Shown here: in pieces, positions 12,530 to 21,618 of the stretch
How positions within the stretch are numbered: position 1 is the first letter of the stretch
Layout of the letters: each line of letters opens with the position of its first letter
Source of the DNA: JACADW01 sp963747985
GTDB lineage: Bacteria > Acidobacteriota > UBA6911
Direction: 5' to 3'
Assembly: GCA_963747985.1 (NCBI GenBank)
Contig: CAVVHG010000006.1
Span: 992,001-1,056,000, forward strand
Length of the DNA stretch: 64,000 nt
The notes under the pieces: generated by a model
Told to the model about the DNA's origin: nothing
What the model saw: only the letters and a program-made list of their open reading frames with translations
The model's database searches: none
Translations under genes and position numbers: made by a program

Positions 12530-13972
12530 CTACGAGGACGGCACCAGCAGGTCCCCGAGGCTCTTTCCAAAGAGCTCCTTCTGTTTCTCTTCGTGCACAA
12601 CGTCGGTCGGATACCGGTCCGTGAAACACGCGCTGCAGTAACGGCCGTTGGCCTCAACCGATCGCAGCATGGCCTCGAGGCTGAGGTAGCCCAGCGAGTC
12701 GGCACCGATAAACCTGCGGATTTCATCCACCGACTTCGTTGAGGCGATCAGTTCGCGTTTCGTCGGCGTGTCGATGCCGTAATAGCACGGACCCACGATC
12801 GGCGGGGAGGTAATGCGCACGTGAATCTCCTTCGCGCCCGCCCCCCGGATAATCTGTACGATCTTCCTGCTCGTGGTTCCGCGGACAATCGAATCATCGA
12901 CAAGAATCACGCGGCGGCCCGCCAGGATCTCCCGCACCGGGTTGAGCTTGATCTTGACGCCGAAATTGCGGATGGATTGCCTGGGCTCGATGAACGTCCG
13001 GCCCACGTAATGGTTCCGGATCAGCCCGAACTCGAGCGGGATACCGCTTTCCCGCGCGTAGCCGATAGCGGCGGAGACGCCGGAATCCGGCACCGGGACA
13101 ACCACGTCCGCATCCACCGGGTGCTCCCTGGCGAGGTTGATGCCGAGCTGGCGTCGGCTGGTATCGACGGTGCGGCCGAAGACGAGGCTGTCGGGCCGGC
13201 TGAAGTAGACGTGCTCAAAGATGCAGTGGGCCGGCTTCTCCCGGGAGAGCGGAAAGCTCGATTCCAGCAGGTCGTCGTCGATGACGAGGACTTCCCCCGG
13301 CTCCACGTCCCGGATGTACTCGGCGTTGATCAGGTCCAAAGCGCAGGTTTCGGAAGCGACCACATACCGGCCGTCCACTCGTCCGATGCAGAGCGGGCGG
13401 AAGCCGTGCGGGTCGCGCGCGACCATCAGAAACTCCGGCGTTATCACTACAAGCGAAAAAGCCCCGCGCACATAGCGGAGGGCCTCCACGAAGGCGTCGA
13501 GAACGGTCCTGCGCTTGGAACGGGACAGCAGGTGCAGTATCACCTCGCTGTCGCTGGTGGAGTGGAAGATCGCGCCGTCGCGTTCGAGTTCCCTGCGTAT
13601 ATGGGCCGCATTGGTGAGGTTGCCGTTGTGCGCCAGCGCGATCGGGCTGCGCCAGCTGTCGATGAGGATCGGCTGCGCGTTCGCCAGCTCGCTGTTACCC
13701 GCCGTCGAATATCGCACATGTCCTATCGCCGAATGACCAGGCAACTTCCCGAGGCGCGACTCGTCGAAGACGTCCGCAACGTACCCCATGTCCTTGTGGA
13801 GATGCAGCCGCTTTCCATCCGAGCTCACGATGCCGGCTGATTCCTGCCCGCGATGCTGCAGAGCGTAGAGGCCCAGGTAGGTCAGGCGCACGGCCTCCGG
13901 ATGTGACACAATCGCGAAAATGCCGCACTCTTCTTTCAGCTTGTCCCAAGGCAACATCGAGTCTTCACCCAT
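12530..13972 (-). CDS. purF: Amidophosphoribosyltransferase
   Basis: A 480-residue first enzyme of purine synthesis, making phosphoribosylamine from PRPP and glutamine. Translation begins MGEDSMLPWDKLKEE before CGIFAIV; the Cys is the glutaminase nucleophile, so a 15-residue propeptide is removed, as in the B. subtilis type. The PRPP loop is VILVDDSIVRGTTSRK (about residue 355). Cys in GPCYYG and in the late YCSACF motif fit the 4Fe-4S ligands of the B. subtilis-type enzyme. It heads the purF-purM-purN run and has a good promoter at 13991-14018. Confidence 0.96.
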   Translation of the reverse strand: MGEDSMLPWDKLKEECGIFAIVSHPEAVRLTYLGLYALQHRGQESAGIVSSDGKRLHLHKDMGYVADVFDESRLGKLPGHSAIGHVRYSTAGNSELANAQPILIDSWRSPIALAHNGNLTNAAHIRRELERDGAIFHSTSDSEVILHLLSRSKRRTVLDAFVEALRYVRGAFSLVVITPEFLMVARDPHGFRPLCIGRVDGRYVVASETCALDLINAEYIRDVEPGEVLVIDDDLLESSFPLSREKPAHCIFEHVYFSRPDSLVFGRTVDTSRRQLGINLAREHPVDADVVVPVPDSGVSAAIGYARESGIPLEFGLIRNHYVGRTFIEPRQSIRNFGVKIKLNPVREILAGRRVILVDDSIVRGTTSRKIVQIIRGAGAKEIHVRITSPPIVGPCYYGIDTPTKRELIASTKSVDEIRRFIGADSLGYLSLEAMLRSVEANGRYCSACFTDRYPTDVVHEEKQKELFGKSLGDLLVPSS

Positions 13973-13990
13973 ATGACTGCAAAAACATTA

Positions 13991-14018
13991 ATTATATATG
14001 AGTCGGCTGATTGGGCAA
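13991..14018 (-). promoter_or_regulatory. purF promoter
   Basis: Minus strand: -35-like TTGCCC (14018-14013), 16-bp spacer and a perfect -10 TATAAT (13996-13991), only about 20 bases before the purF ATG, giving a short leader. No purine riboswitch is evident. Confidence 0.6.
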
Positions 14019-14057
14019 CCGGCGACGTTTCGAGATTCGTGCGGCCCCCGGCTTTGT

Positions 14058-14093
14058 CGGCTGAAGGCTGAAGGCCGAGAGCTGAGGGCTGTC
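14058..14093. repeat. Heptamer-type GGCTGAA repeat tract
   Basis: Tandem units CGGCTGAAGGCTGAAGGC followed by GAGAGCTGAGGGCT. It is the same type as the tracts at 3147-3195 and 27935-27989 and lies between the divergent purF and lsrF-like genes. Confidence 0.65.
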
Positions 14094-14166
14094 ATCTCAA
14101 AAAGCATTGAAAGAGCCCGCCAAAAAACCTATCTTTGACGGGCCACAAGTGAAAGGAGAGAACAGG

Positions 14167-15051
14167 ATGGCCGATATTGACGGCGTGAACGATACCAAAG
14201 ACTTCTGCCTGCACCGGCCGGCAATCAACAGGCCGTTTTTCCTGAAGGGATCCAATTCGCTGGACTGGGGGATGCAGAACCGCCTGTCGCGCATCTTCAG
14301 CCCGGCGTCCGGCCGTACCGTCATGCTGGCCATCGACCATGGCTACTTCCAGGGGCCGACTTCCGGGTTGGAGCGTATCGACATCAACATCGTGCCGCTG
14401 CTCGAGTATGCCGACGCCCTGATGCTGACGAGAGGCATCCTGCGGACAACAATCCCGTCTACTTTCGGCCGCGGCGTTGTCCTGCGCGCCAGCGGCGGAC
14501 CGAGCATCCTCAAGGAGCTGTCCAACGAGGAGATCGCCGTGGACATTGAGGACGCGGTCAGGCTGAACGTCGCCGCGGTCGCGGTCCAGGTCTACATCGG
14601 CGGCGAATTTGAAACTCGCACCGTCCACAATATGACCCGGCTCGTTGATCTTGGTAACAGGCACGGCGTGGCCGTGCTCGGCGTTACGGCCGTCGGGAAG
14701 AACATGACGCGCGACGCCAGGTATCTCAGACTCGCGTGCCGGATTTGCGCCGAACTCGGCGCCCACGTGGTGAAGACCTACTATGTTCCCGAGGGATTCG
14801 AGACTGTGACCGCCTCTTGCCCGGTACCAGTCGTCATGGCCGGCGGCAAGAAACTGCCCGAGCTCGAGGCGTTGAAGATGGCTCACCGGGCGATCCTGGA
14901 AGGTGCGGCAGGCGTCGACATGGGAAGAAACATTTTCCAGTCCGAGGCGCCCGCGGCGATGATCCAGGCAGTGCGGAAAGTGGTCCACGAGTCTGCCAGG
15001 CCCGAAGAAGGGTACGATTTCTATCTCTCGTTGAAGGACGGCCACGCCTAG
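14167..15051 (+). CDS. LsrF-like class I aldolase/thiolase (DeoC/FbaB family)
   Basis: A 294-residue TIM-barrel Schiff-base aldolase, close in length to E. coli LsrF (291). AIDHGYFQGPTSGLE near residue 61 and VVKTYYVPEGFE near residue 207 are typical of LsrF; the Lys of VVKTYY is the expected Schiff-base residue. LsrF removes acetyl from the phosphorylated AI-2 derivative; relatives act on other phosphosugars. ATG 14167 is chosen because GAAAGGAGAG lies just upstream; a longer frame from 14107 has no such site. The other lsr genes are absent, so an AI-2 role is doubtful. It leads a three-gene sugar-phosphate module. Confidence 0.8.
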   Translation: MADIDGVNDTKDFCLHRPAINRPFFLKGSNSLDWGMQNRLSRIFSPASGRTVMLAIDHGYFQGPTSGLERIDINIVPLLEYADALMLTRGILRTTIPSTFGRGVVLRASGGPSILKELSNEEIAVDIEDAVRLNVAAVAVQVYIGGEFETRTVHNMTRLVDLGNRHGVAVLGVTAVGKNMTRDARYLRLACRICAELGAHVVKTYYVPEGFETVTASCPVPVVMAGGKKLPELEALKMAHRAILEGAAGVDMGRNIFQSEAPAAMIQAVRKVVHESARPEEGYDFYLSLKDGHA

Positions 15052-15076
15052 CCCCGGCCCGGGCGGGAGCTCTTCA

Positions 15077-15805
15077 ATGCCTCCATTGCAGGCGTTTCAG
15101 CTGTTGCGGGAATTGTCGCCGACCGTCAGCGTGGGTCTGCTCACGGCGGACCTCCTGCGCCTCGGATCGGAGATCTCCCTTCTGGAACGGGCCGGGATCC
15201 GGGTCGCTCATGTGGACGTGATGGATGGCTGTTTCGCACCGGCCATGACCGTGGGGCCACCGTTCATAAAGGCCCTGAAAGGCCCTCTGTTGAAGGACGT
15301 GCACCTGATGGTCCGGGACCCGATCGGAAAGGTGGCCGACTACGTCGCGTCCGGGGCGGATATCATCACTGTGCACGTCGAAGCCGACTTGCATATCCAC
15401 CGCGTGCTGCAGTCCCTGGGAAGGATGGTCAACGCCAACGACCCGGCCCGCGGCCTGGTGCGAGGCATCGCGCTGAATCCCGGCACTCCCATCGAAGCGC
15501 TCGAACCCCTCCTGGACGAAGTCGAGATGGTTGTCCTTCTCGCTGTAAACCCGGGCTGGGGCGGCCAGTCCTTTATCTCTTCGACCTTTGCGAGAATCGA
15601 GAAAGTGCGCCGGTTGCTGCGGGAGCGGAAGAAGGACATCCTGCTCGGAGTCGATGGGGGTGTAACACGGGCGAACGTCGCGGAAATCGGAGCCGCCGGC
15701 GCAGACATCATCGTCACCGGAAGCGCGGTCTTCGATGGCAAGGCTCCGGAGGAAAACGCGCGCTTCATGCTCGGGACCTTGAATCGGTCGCGCAGCCCCG
15801 CTTGA
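15077..15805 (+). CDS. rpe: Ribulose-phosphate 3-epimerase family protein
   Basis: A 242-residue TIM barrel. Family motifs are AHVDVMDGCFAP (metal-binding His and catalytic Asp), KDVHLMVRDP, VNPGWGGQSFI and LGVDGGVTRANV (second catalytic Asp), and GSAVF at the phosphate site. The enzyme interconverts ribulose-5-phosphate and xylulose-5-phosphate, or a related ketose phosphate. The start of the protein is a little diverged from housekeeping Rpe. It lies 25 bp after the LsrF-like gene and before the aldolase/dehydrogenase fusion, so a role in a dedicated sugar pathway (for example the allulose or pentulose 3-epimerase type) is possible. Confidence 0.82.
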   Translation: MPPLQAFQLLRELSPTVSVGLLTADLLRLGSEISLLERAGIRVAHVDVMDGCFAPAMTVGPPFIKALKGPLLKDVHLMVRDPIGKVADYVASGADIITVHVEADLHIHRVLQSLGRMVNANDPARGLVRGIALNPGTPIEALEPLLDEVEMVVLLAVNPGWGGQSFISSTFARIEKVRRLLRERKKDILLGVDGGVTRANVAEIGAAGADIIVTGSAVFDGKAPEENARFMLGTLNRSRSPA

Positions 15806-15911
15806 GGCGCGCACGGCATCTCTGAGCTCCGCAGACGCCGATCGCAGTGTAGTTGCCGGGACAGCGCGATACTGCCGATAACCCGATGGCTACCCTTTCC
15901 CGGACTGGCAG

Positions 15912-18029
15912 GTGGACAAGATGATCAACAGGTGGAACGAAACCAAGGCGGCCGAATATATCTCACGTTACGGGCCGGCCTGGAGTGATGATCTTGCGCT
16001 GCGCACATACCTGGCCACCATCATCGGCGCTGACGGCAGCCTCGTGCTCCATGGCGGCGGCAATTGTTCGGTCAAGACCACCGTGACCGGCATCCTCGGG
16101 CATCAGGCACGGGCGATCTTCGTCAAGGCCTCCGGCTGCAGCATGGCATCGATGGAGCCGAGCTGCTATTCCTCGCTGGATCTCGATTACCTGCAAAAGT
16201 TGCGTGTGCTGAGCGATTTGACCGACGAGGCGATGGTGAACGAGATGATGACGCATCTGCTCGATCACCGCTCGCCTGCGCCTTCGATCGAGGCGCTGGT
16301 GCATGCGTTCATCCCGGCGAAGTTCATCGATCACACTCATCCCGACGCAATCCTGTCGCTGACAAACCAGGTGGACGGAAAGCGTCTGGTCACGGAGGCG
16401 CTCGGTGAGGGGGTTCTGATCCTCGACTACGTCAAACCCGGTTTCAAGCTCGCACTGGCAGCGGCGAATGCGCTCCAAGCCGCCCCTGGCAGCCGCGCCA
16501 TGGTATGGATGCAGCACGGTCTGATTTCGTGGGGCGAATCAGCCCGGGAATCCTATGAGACAACGATCGATCTCGTAACCAGGGCGGAGGCATTTATTGC
16601 AGCCCGTGTGACCCGGGCCCTGCATCCCGTTCGAAGGACTTCGCTCGAGGAGGCCGAGACTCGCCTGGAATCCGTCGCGCCCATAGTTCGCGGCCTCCTG
16701 GCGCGACGCACCGATGATCCGGATCGCCCCCTGGCACCGGTGATCGTGAAAGCCCTGACCACCAGGGAAATTCTCGATATCGTCGACTCCGCGCAAGGCA
16801 AGGAGATTTCGCTCTCGCCCCCGCTCACCTCGGACCACCTGATACGGACCAAGGCACTCCCGCTGTGGATCGACGAGCCGGCCTACGATGATATCCCGGC
16901 GTTGCGGGACCAGATCTCCAGAGCGGTTCAGGATTACAGCCGCGCATACGACTCCTACGTGGACCGGAATCTCGCGCGATTGCCTGTCGGCGTCCGGCGC
17001 ATGGATCCCCTGCCGCGCGTCGTGTTGATGCCCGGCCTTGGCGCCCTCTGCGCCGGCACCGATGCCGTGGCCGCGACAATCGCGGAGGACATCACCCGCC
17101 ACACGCTGACAACCAAGGCGAAGGTGGCATTGATGGGGGAGTATCGGGGGATGTCGGAGGCGGACCTCTTTGACATGGAGTACAGGAGCCTGCAGCACGC
17201 AAAGCTCCGCAATAACGGGGGCCTGCGACTCGCCGGGCACGTTGCGGTCGTTACGGGGGCCGCAGGGGCCATCGGCTCCGGGATCTGCGAGGAACTGCTC
17301 GAGTGCGGGTGCGCCGTTGCCGTGACGGACCTGCCGGGTGATCCGCTCAACAAGCTCGTACAGGATCTCGAGTCGCGGTTTGCGGGCCGGGTAGCTGGCA
17401 TCGTCATGGACGTCACCAGCCCGGCTTCTGTGCGCGAGGCCTTTCGCCAGATCATCCTCCGCTGGGGCGGTGTTGATCTGGTGGTTCCGAACGCCGGCGC
17501 CGCTCTCGTCTCCTCCCTCGTAAACATGGATCCGCAGTCGTTCCGCAGGCTCGAACTGATTAATGCGGAGGGGACACTGCACGTTCTCGCCGAGGCTGGC
17601 CGCCACTTCAAGCACCAGGGAATCGGCGGCGATATCGTGGTCGTTTCGACGAAGAACGTCTTTTCCCCCGGTGCGGGATTTGGAGCCTACAGCGCCACCA
17701 AGGCCGCTGCACACCAGTTGGCCCGGATCGCCAGCCTGGAGTTCGCCGAACTCGGGGTGCGCGTGAACATGGTTTCGCCGGACGCCGTTTTCTCGCACAA
17801 AGACCGCCCTTCAGGACTCTGGGCGGAGGTCGGTCCGGACAGGATGAAGGCGCGTGGCCTGGACGCCGCGGGACTCGAGGAATACTACCGCTCACGCAAC
17901 CTGCTGAAGGCCAGGGTCACTGCCCGGCACGTCGCGCACGCAGTGATCTTTTTCGCCACCCGCCAGACTCCAACGACCGGAGCGACACTTCCGGTCGATG
18001 GCGGCCTCCCGGACGCCACTCCTCGGTAG
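15912..18029 (+). CDS. Bifunctional class II aldolase / short-chain dehydrogenase (RhaD-ADH type)
   Basis: A 705-residue fusion. Residues 1-about 420 form a class II (zinc) aldolase: HTHPDAILSLTNQ near residue 137 supplies the metal His residues and MQHGLISWG near 198 another. Residues about 435-700 form an SDR dehydrogenase with TGAAGAIGSGI (NAD-binding), NAGA and the YSATKAA catalytic Tyr and Lys. The arrangement and length match rhamnulose-1-phosphate aldolase/lactaldehyde dehydrogenase fusions. Such proteins cleave a deoxyketose phosphate and oxidise or reduce the aldehyde product. No rhamnose isomerase or kinase lies nearby. Start GTG 15912; ATG 15921 is an alternative. Confidence 0.85.
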   Translation: MDKMINRWNETKAAEYISRYGPAWSDDLALRTYLATIIGADGSLVLHGGGNCSVKTTVTGILGHQARAIFVKASGCSMASMEPSCYSSLDLDYLQKLRVLSDLTDEAMVNEMMTHLLDHRSPAPSIEALVHAFIPAKFIDHTHPDAILSLTNQVDGKRLVTEALGEGVLILDYVKPGFKLALAAANALQAAPGSRAMVWMQHGLISWGESARESYETTIDLVTRAEAFIAARVTRALHPVRRTSLEEAETRLESVAPIVRGLLARRTDDPDRPLAPVIVKALTTREILDIVDSAQGKEISLSPPLTSDHLIRTKALPLWIDEPAYDDIPALRDQISRAVQDYSRAYDSYVDRNLARLPVGVRRMDPLPRVVLMPGLGALCAGTDAVAATIAEDITRHTLTTKAKVALMGEYRGMSEADLFDMEYRSLQHAKLRNNGGLRLAGHVAVVTGAAGAIGSGICEELLECGCAVAVTDLPGDPLNKLVQDLESRFAGRVAGIVMDVTSPASVREAFRQIILRWGGVDLVVPNAGAALVSSLVNMDPQSFRRLELINAEGTLHVLAEAGRHFKHQGIGGDIVVVSTKNVFSPGAGFGAYSATKAAAHQLARIASLEFAELGVRVNMVSPDAVFSHKDRPSGLWAEVGPDRMKARGLDAAGLEEYYRSRNLLKARVTARHVAHAVIFFATRQTPTTGATLPVDGGLPDATPR

Positions 18030-18058
18030 CGGAGACGCTTTGCGGGTCGCCCGGCCGC

Positions 18059-18715
18059 TTAGTTCGTCTCTGCAGCGCTATTGGAAAGGAAGAACGACAG
18101 ACCCTCGAGCGAAATACTGAGGTCGATCGACTGCACCTTTGTGCCGGGGCGTGCCTGGAGCCGGACAGGGGCGAAATTCAGAACCGTTCGGATTCCGGCG
18201 TCAAAGACCGCATCGCACGCTCTTCTGGCTGCCTCGGCCGGAACCGCCACGACGGCCATCTCTATTTTCAGGGACTCCACCATGGCGCCCAGGTTCCGGA
18301 TGTCGCAGATCGGAACTCCGTTCCGGGAAGCCTTCCCGATCTTGGCCGGCGAGTTGTCGAATACAGCGACGATCGGAAAACCGTGTTCGCGAAAACCGTC
18401 GTATTCGGCCAGCGCCATGCCAAGATTCCCCCCGCCCACGATGCAAACATTGTGATGAGAGTCCAGGCCCAGAATCCCGATGATCTGCTGCTTCAGGTGA
18501 CCCACCGGGTATCCGACGCCGCGCACACCGAACTGGCCAAAATAGGCGAGGTCTTTGCGGATCTGCGCGGAGTTGAGGTTGAATCGTTCCGCCAGCACCT
18601 TGGACGACGTAGTCTCCACTCCCTCTGACTCGAGCGTCGCGAGGCACCGCAGGTAAACTGACAACCGGTGTGTGGTGAACTCCGATACTTTGTCGGTCTT
18701 CGCCGTTGGCGGCAT
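18059..18715 (-). CDS. rex: Redox-sensing transcriptional repressor Rex
   Basis: A 218-residue repressor that senses the NADH/NAD ratio. The N-terminal winged helix is about residues 10-80 (RLSVYLRCLATLE, then NLNSAQIRKDLAYFGQFG, which holds the recognition helix). The Rossmann domain has VCIVGGGNLGMALAEY for NADH binding, and the C-terminal swapped helix ends the protein. Length is normal. It is convergent with the aldolase fusion and divergent from ruvA. A possible Rex operator at 18784-18801 lies next to its own -35, suggesting autoregulation. Rex usually controls fermentation and respiration genes. Confidence 0.95.
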   Translation of the reverse strand: MPPTAKTDKVSEFTTHRLSVYLRCLATLESEGVETTSSKVLAERFNLNSAQIRKDLAYFGQFGVRGVGYPVGHLKQQIIGILGLDSHHNVCIVGGGNLGMALAEYDGFREHGFPIVAVFDNSPAKIGKASRNGVPICDIRNLGAMVESLKIEMAVVAVPAEAARRACDAVFDAGIRTVLNFAPVRLQARPGTKVQSIDLSISLEGLSFFLSNSAAETN

Positions 18716-18749
18716 AGATTCACCTGCTCTCGAAAGGCATCCTAACCAT

Positions 18750-18779
18750 AACTTAGACCTGCTCTTACGGCAAAGTCAA
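18750..18779 (-). promoter_or_regulatory. Candidate rex promoter
   Basis: Minus strand TTGACT (18779-18774), 18-bp spacer, TAAGTT (18755-18750), about 35 bases before the rex ATG. Confidence 0.45.
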
Positions 18780-18783
18780 GATA

Positions 18784-18801
18784 ATGTGAAAGATTTAACG
18801 A
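18784..18801. promoter_or_regulatory. Possible Rex operator
   Basis: ATGTGAAAGATTTAACGA partly fits the Rex consensus TTGTGAAWWWWTTCACAA: the left half-site is good, the right half-site is degraded. It abuts the rex -35 box, where an autorepressor would bind. Confidence 0.3.
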
Positions 18802-18896
18802 ATCCGGGGCTCAGGCCGTCAAGAAGGGTATGGCGGACATTGCATGGCCGCGGCCCGCTTCCGAATCGGCGGCGGCGCCGGGTTCCCCGTTATCCC

Positions 18897-18925
18897 TTGA
18901 CCCTTCTGCCATCTGCCCATAAAGT
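18897..18925 (+). promoter_or_regulatory. Candidate ruvA promoter
   Basis: TTGACC (18897-18902), 17-bp spacer and TAAAGT (18920-18925), 46 bases before the ruvA ATG. Confidence 0.5.
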
Positions 18926-18971
18926 TGGCAGGTACAGCGAAAACCGGGATTACCCGCAGGGGGCAGCCGCG

Positions 18972-19577
18972 ATGATAGGACAACTCAGAGGCCTGTTGCT
19001 CGTAAAGAAGCCGAATCAGGTCCTCCTGGACGTTCAGGGGGTAGGTTACGAGGTCCATATCCCCCTGACGAGCTTCTACGAACTTCCGACTGAAGGGAAC
19101 GAGGTCCTGCTGCGCATCCATACGCATGTCAGAGAGGACGCGCTCCTGCTGTTCGGTTTCATATCGCAAAAGGAAAAAGATCTTTTTCTGAAGCTGATTT
19201 CGATCAGCGGCATCGGTCCCAAGCTGGCCATCTCAATCCTGTCCGGCGGGCGCGTCGATGAACTGGCTCTAGCCGTGGCGAACGGCAATCTCGCCCGCCT
19301 TACCACGATTCCGGGAGTGGGGCGAAAGACGGCCGAGCGGGTCATCCTGGAGCTCAAGGGTCAAATGACCCCGTTTCTTGCGCCCGGAGAGACCGAATCC
19401 AAACAGGCCGGACCGGCAAGGGACCGCCTGGAAGAAGATATCCTGTCGGCGCTCGTCAACCTGGGATATCCTAAGTCCGGGGCCGAAAAGGCTCTCGCCG
19501 CTGTGACAAGCGGACCCGAATGCGAACGAACCTTCGAGGAACTCCTGCGGCGCACTCTTCGCCAGTTGGCGGGTTGA
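18972..19577 (+). CDS. ruvA: Holliday junction branch migration protein RuvA
   Basis: A 201-residue DNA-binding subunit that holds Holliday junctions for the RuvB motor. It starts MIGQLRG, as nearly all RuvA proteins do; the frame upstream is open but not coding. Residues 1-62 form the OB domain, two helix-hairpin-helix motifs follow (ISGIGPKLAISIL near 76, IPGVGRKTAERVI near 111) and the C-terminal three-helix RuvB-binding domain is about residues 150-201. ruvB follows after 17 bp. ruvC, often next to ruvA, is not in this window. Confidence 0.96.
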   Translation: MIGQLRGLLLVKKPNQVLLDVQGVGYEVHIPLTSFYELPTEGNEVLLRIHTHVREDALLLFGFISQKEKDLFLKLISISGIGPKLAISILSGGRVDELALAVANGNLARLTTIPGVGRKTAERVILELKGQMTPFLAPGETESKQAGPARDRLEEDILSALVNLGYPKSGAEKALAAVTSGPECERTFEELLRRTLRQLAG

Positions 19578-19594
19578 GGGTGCCCTGAATTCGT

Positions 19595-20626
19595 ATGTCG
19601 CATAACCCCGGCCACGAGACTCTGCTGAGCCCCATACCTCGAGCGGAGGAGCAGTCCTTCGAGCTGAGCCTTCGCCCGAGAGCATTGCGCCAGTACATCG
19701 GCCAGGCAAAGGTCAAGGAGAACATGGAGATCAGCATCCGCGCCGCTCTCAAGCGGCAGGAACCGCTGGATCACGTGCTCCTCTACGGGCCTCCCGGCCT
19801 TGGCAAGACAACGCTGGCTGCCATCGTGGCAAATGAGCTCGGCGTCAGCATCCGGACGACGAGCGGTCCGATCATCGAGAAGCGTGGGGACCTGGCTGCG
19901 ATCCTCACCAACCTCAAGCCGAGCGACGTGCTCTTCATCGACGAGATACACCGGCTCCACCCGGCGATCGAAGAGATACTCTACCCCGCGATGGAAGATT
20001 TCTATATCGATATCATGATCGGGGAAGGCCCCGGCGCCCGCAGCATCCGCATGCAGCTGCCGCACTTCACGCTCATAGGCGCTACCACTCGTGCCGGCTT
20101 GCTGACTGCGCCTCTGCGCGCGCGGTTCGGGATCATTCACCGCCTGGAGTTCTACAGCCACGATGAGCTGGCCATAATCGTGCAGCAATCGGCCGGCATC
20201 CTGGGAGTGGGCATCGATCAGACAGGTGCGATCGAGATCGCTTCGCGCAGCCGGGGGACGCCCCGGGTTGCCAACCGCCTGCTCCGGCGCGTGCGTGACT
20301 TCGCGGACGTCAAGGCCGATGGCCGCATCACGCGCGAGGTCGCCATGGACGCTCTGGCGATGATGGATGTGGACGTACAGGGTTTCGATGAAATCGACCG
20401 CAGGCTGATGATGACGATCATCGAGAAATATGGCGGCGGCCCAGTGGGAGTGAACGCCCTCGCTGCCTCCATCCACGAGGATGTCGACGCAATCGAGGAC
20501 ATCTACGAGCCCTACCTGATGCAGATCGGATTCCTGGACCGGACTCCGCGAGGGCGTGTGGCGACCCGCAGGGCTTTCGATCACTTCAGGGTCAGTTACC
20601 CCGGGAACCAGCGGAATCTCTTCTGA
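19595..20626 (+). CDS. ruvB: Holliday junction ATP-dependent helicase RuvB
   Basis: A 343-residue AAA+ motor for branch migration. Walker A is GPPGLGKTT (about residue 66), Walker B LFIDEIHRL, sensor 1 GATTRAG, the arginine finger region LRARFGI, and the C-terminal winged helix is intact with GFLDRTPRGR. Length is standard. It is transcribed with ruvA and is 35 bp before the MoxR gene. Confidence 0.97.
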   Translation: MSHNPGHETLLSPIPRAEEQSFELSLRPRALRQYIGQAKVKENMEISIRAALKRQEPLDHVLLYGPPGLGKTTLAAIVANELGVSIRTTSGPIIEKRGDLAAILTNLKPSDVLFIDEIHRLHPAIEEILYPAMEDFYIDIMIGEGPGARSIRMQLPHFTLIGATTRAGLLTAPLRARFGIIHRLEFYSHDELAIIVQQSAGILGVGIDQTGAIEIASRSRGTPRVANRLLRRVRDFADVKADGRITREVAMDALAMMDVDVQGFDEIDRRLMMTIIEKYGGGPVGVNALAASIHEDVDAIEDIYEPYLMQIGFLDRTPRGRVATRRAFDHFRVSYPGNQRNLF

Positions 20627-20661
20627 GAACGCCACGGGGTCTGCGACCATCGACCACGCTT

Positions 20662-21618
20662 ATGACACGTGAAGAAGAGGCACTTGATCTCAGGATCCAC
20701 AGGCTGACACAGACGATCGAGACGGTTGTCCGCGGGAAGCCTGAGTCCGTGCGGCTCGCGGTCATTTGCCTGCTCGCCGGGGGGCACCTCCTGATCGAGG
20801 ACGTGCCGGGGGTGGGGAAGACCACGCTCGCTCACTCGCTCGCCCGGGCCTTTGATTGCTCCTTTCGTCGCATACAATTCACGAGCGATCTGCTGCCGTC
20901 GGACATCCTCGGCGTTTCGGTCTTCAATCAGAACGCCCAGGCTTTTGAGTTCCGCCGCGGACCGATCTTCGCGAATGTGGTGCTGGCGGACGAGATAAAC
21001 CGGACCAACCCGAAGACTCAAAGCGCACTCCTCGAGGCGATGAGCGAGGGAAGGGTCAGTGTGGACAACCATACCTACCCCCTCCCCAAGCCGTTCATGG
21101 TGGTGGCGACTCAGAACCCGATCGAGCATCACGGCACCTATCCCCTGCCGGAATCGCAACTCGACCGCTTCCTGATGCGGATCCGCATGGGATATCCCGA
21201 AGCCGGTGCGGAAAAGGAGATACTGAGGAGGCACGACCACACCGCACATCCGGACCAATTGGTGCCCGTTCTCACGACGGATGACGTGCTGGAAGCGCAG
21301 GCAGTCGTGGGCGGGGTGCGCATGGATGAGTCCCTCCTGGACTATATAATGTCCATCGTGGATGCGACAAGGCGGTCCGAGTTTCTTGTGATCGGGGTAA
21401 GCCCGCGCGGGTCTCTCGCTCTCCGTCGCGCGGCGCAGGCGCTGGCCTGTTACGAGGGGCGCGATTACTGCATCCCGGACGATATCAAATGCCTTGCGAT
21501 TCCTGTTCTTGCCCACCGGATCATCGTTAGTTCAAAGTACTCGTCGCCGCACAAGCGGAGCGAAGAGTCCGAGAAGATCATTGAAGAAATACTTGCCAAC
21601 GTCGAAATCCCGCTCTGA
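20662..21618 (+). CDS. MoxR-family AAA+ ATPase
   Basis: A 318-residue MoxR ATPase. Walker A is EDVPGVGKTTLA (about residue 49), Walker B is VVLADEINRTNPK, followed by TQNPIEHHGTYPLPESQLDRF with sensor 1 and the arginine finger. MoxR proteins act as chaperones for assembly or metal loading of partner proteins. The next two genes encode DUF58 and a transmembrane transglutaminase, the classic partner set. The partner substrate here is not known. Confidence 0.92.
   Translation: MTREEEALDLRIHRLTQTIETVVRGKPESVRLAVICLLAGGHLLIEDVPGVGKTTLAHSLARAFDCSFRRIQFTSDLLPSDILGVSVFNQNAQAFEFRRGPIFANVVLADEINRTNPKTQSALLEAMSEGRVSVDNHTYPLPKPFMVVATQNPIEHHGTYPLPESQLDRFLMRIRMGYPEAGAEKEILRRHDHTAHPDQLVPVLTTDDVLEAQAVVGGVRMDESLLDYIMSIVDATRRSEFLVIGVSPRGSLALRRAAQALACYEGRDYCIPDDIKCLAIPVLAHRIIVSSKYSSPHKRSEESEKIIEEILANVEIPL

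Noticed and set aside
14167..15051. Assignment of a full AI-2 (lsr) quorum-sensing locus
   Set aside because: Only an LsrF-like aldolase is present; no lsrK, lsrR, lsrG or transporter genes are in the window.
16539..17798. 419-codon minus-strand frame opposite the aldolase/dehydrogenase fusion
   Set aside because: The plus-strand fusion has conserved catalytic motifs; the antisense frame has none.
19361..20650. 429-codon minus-strand frame opposite ruvB
   Set aside because: RuvB motifs are complete on the plus strand; the antisense frame is a shadow.
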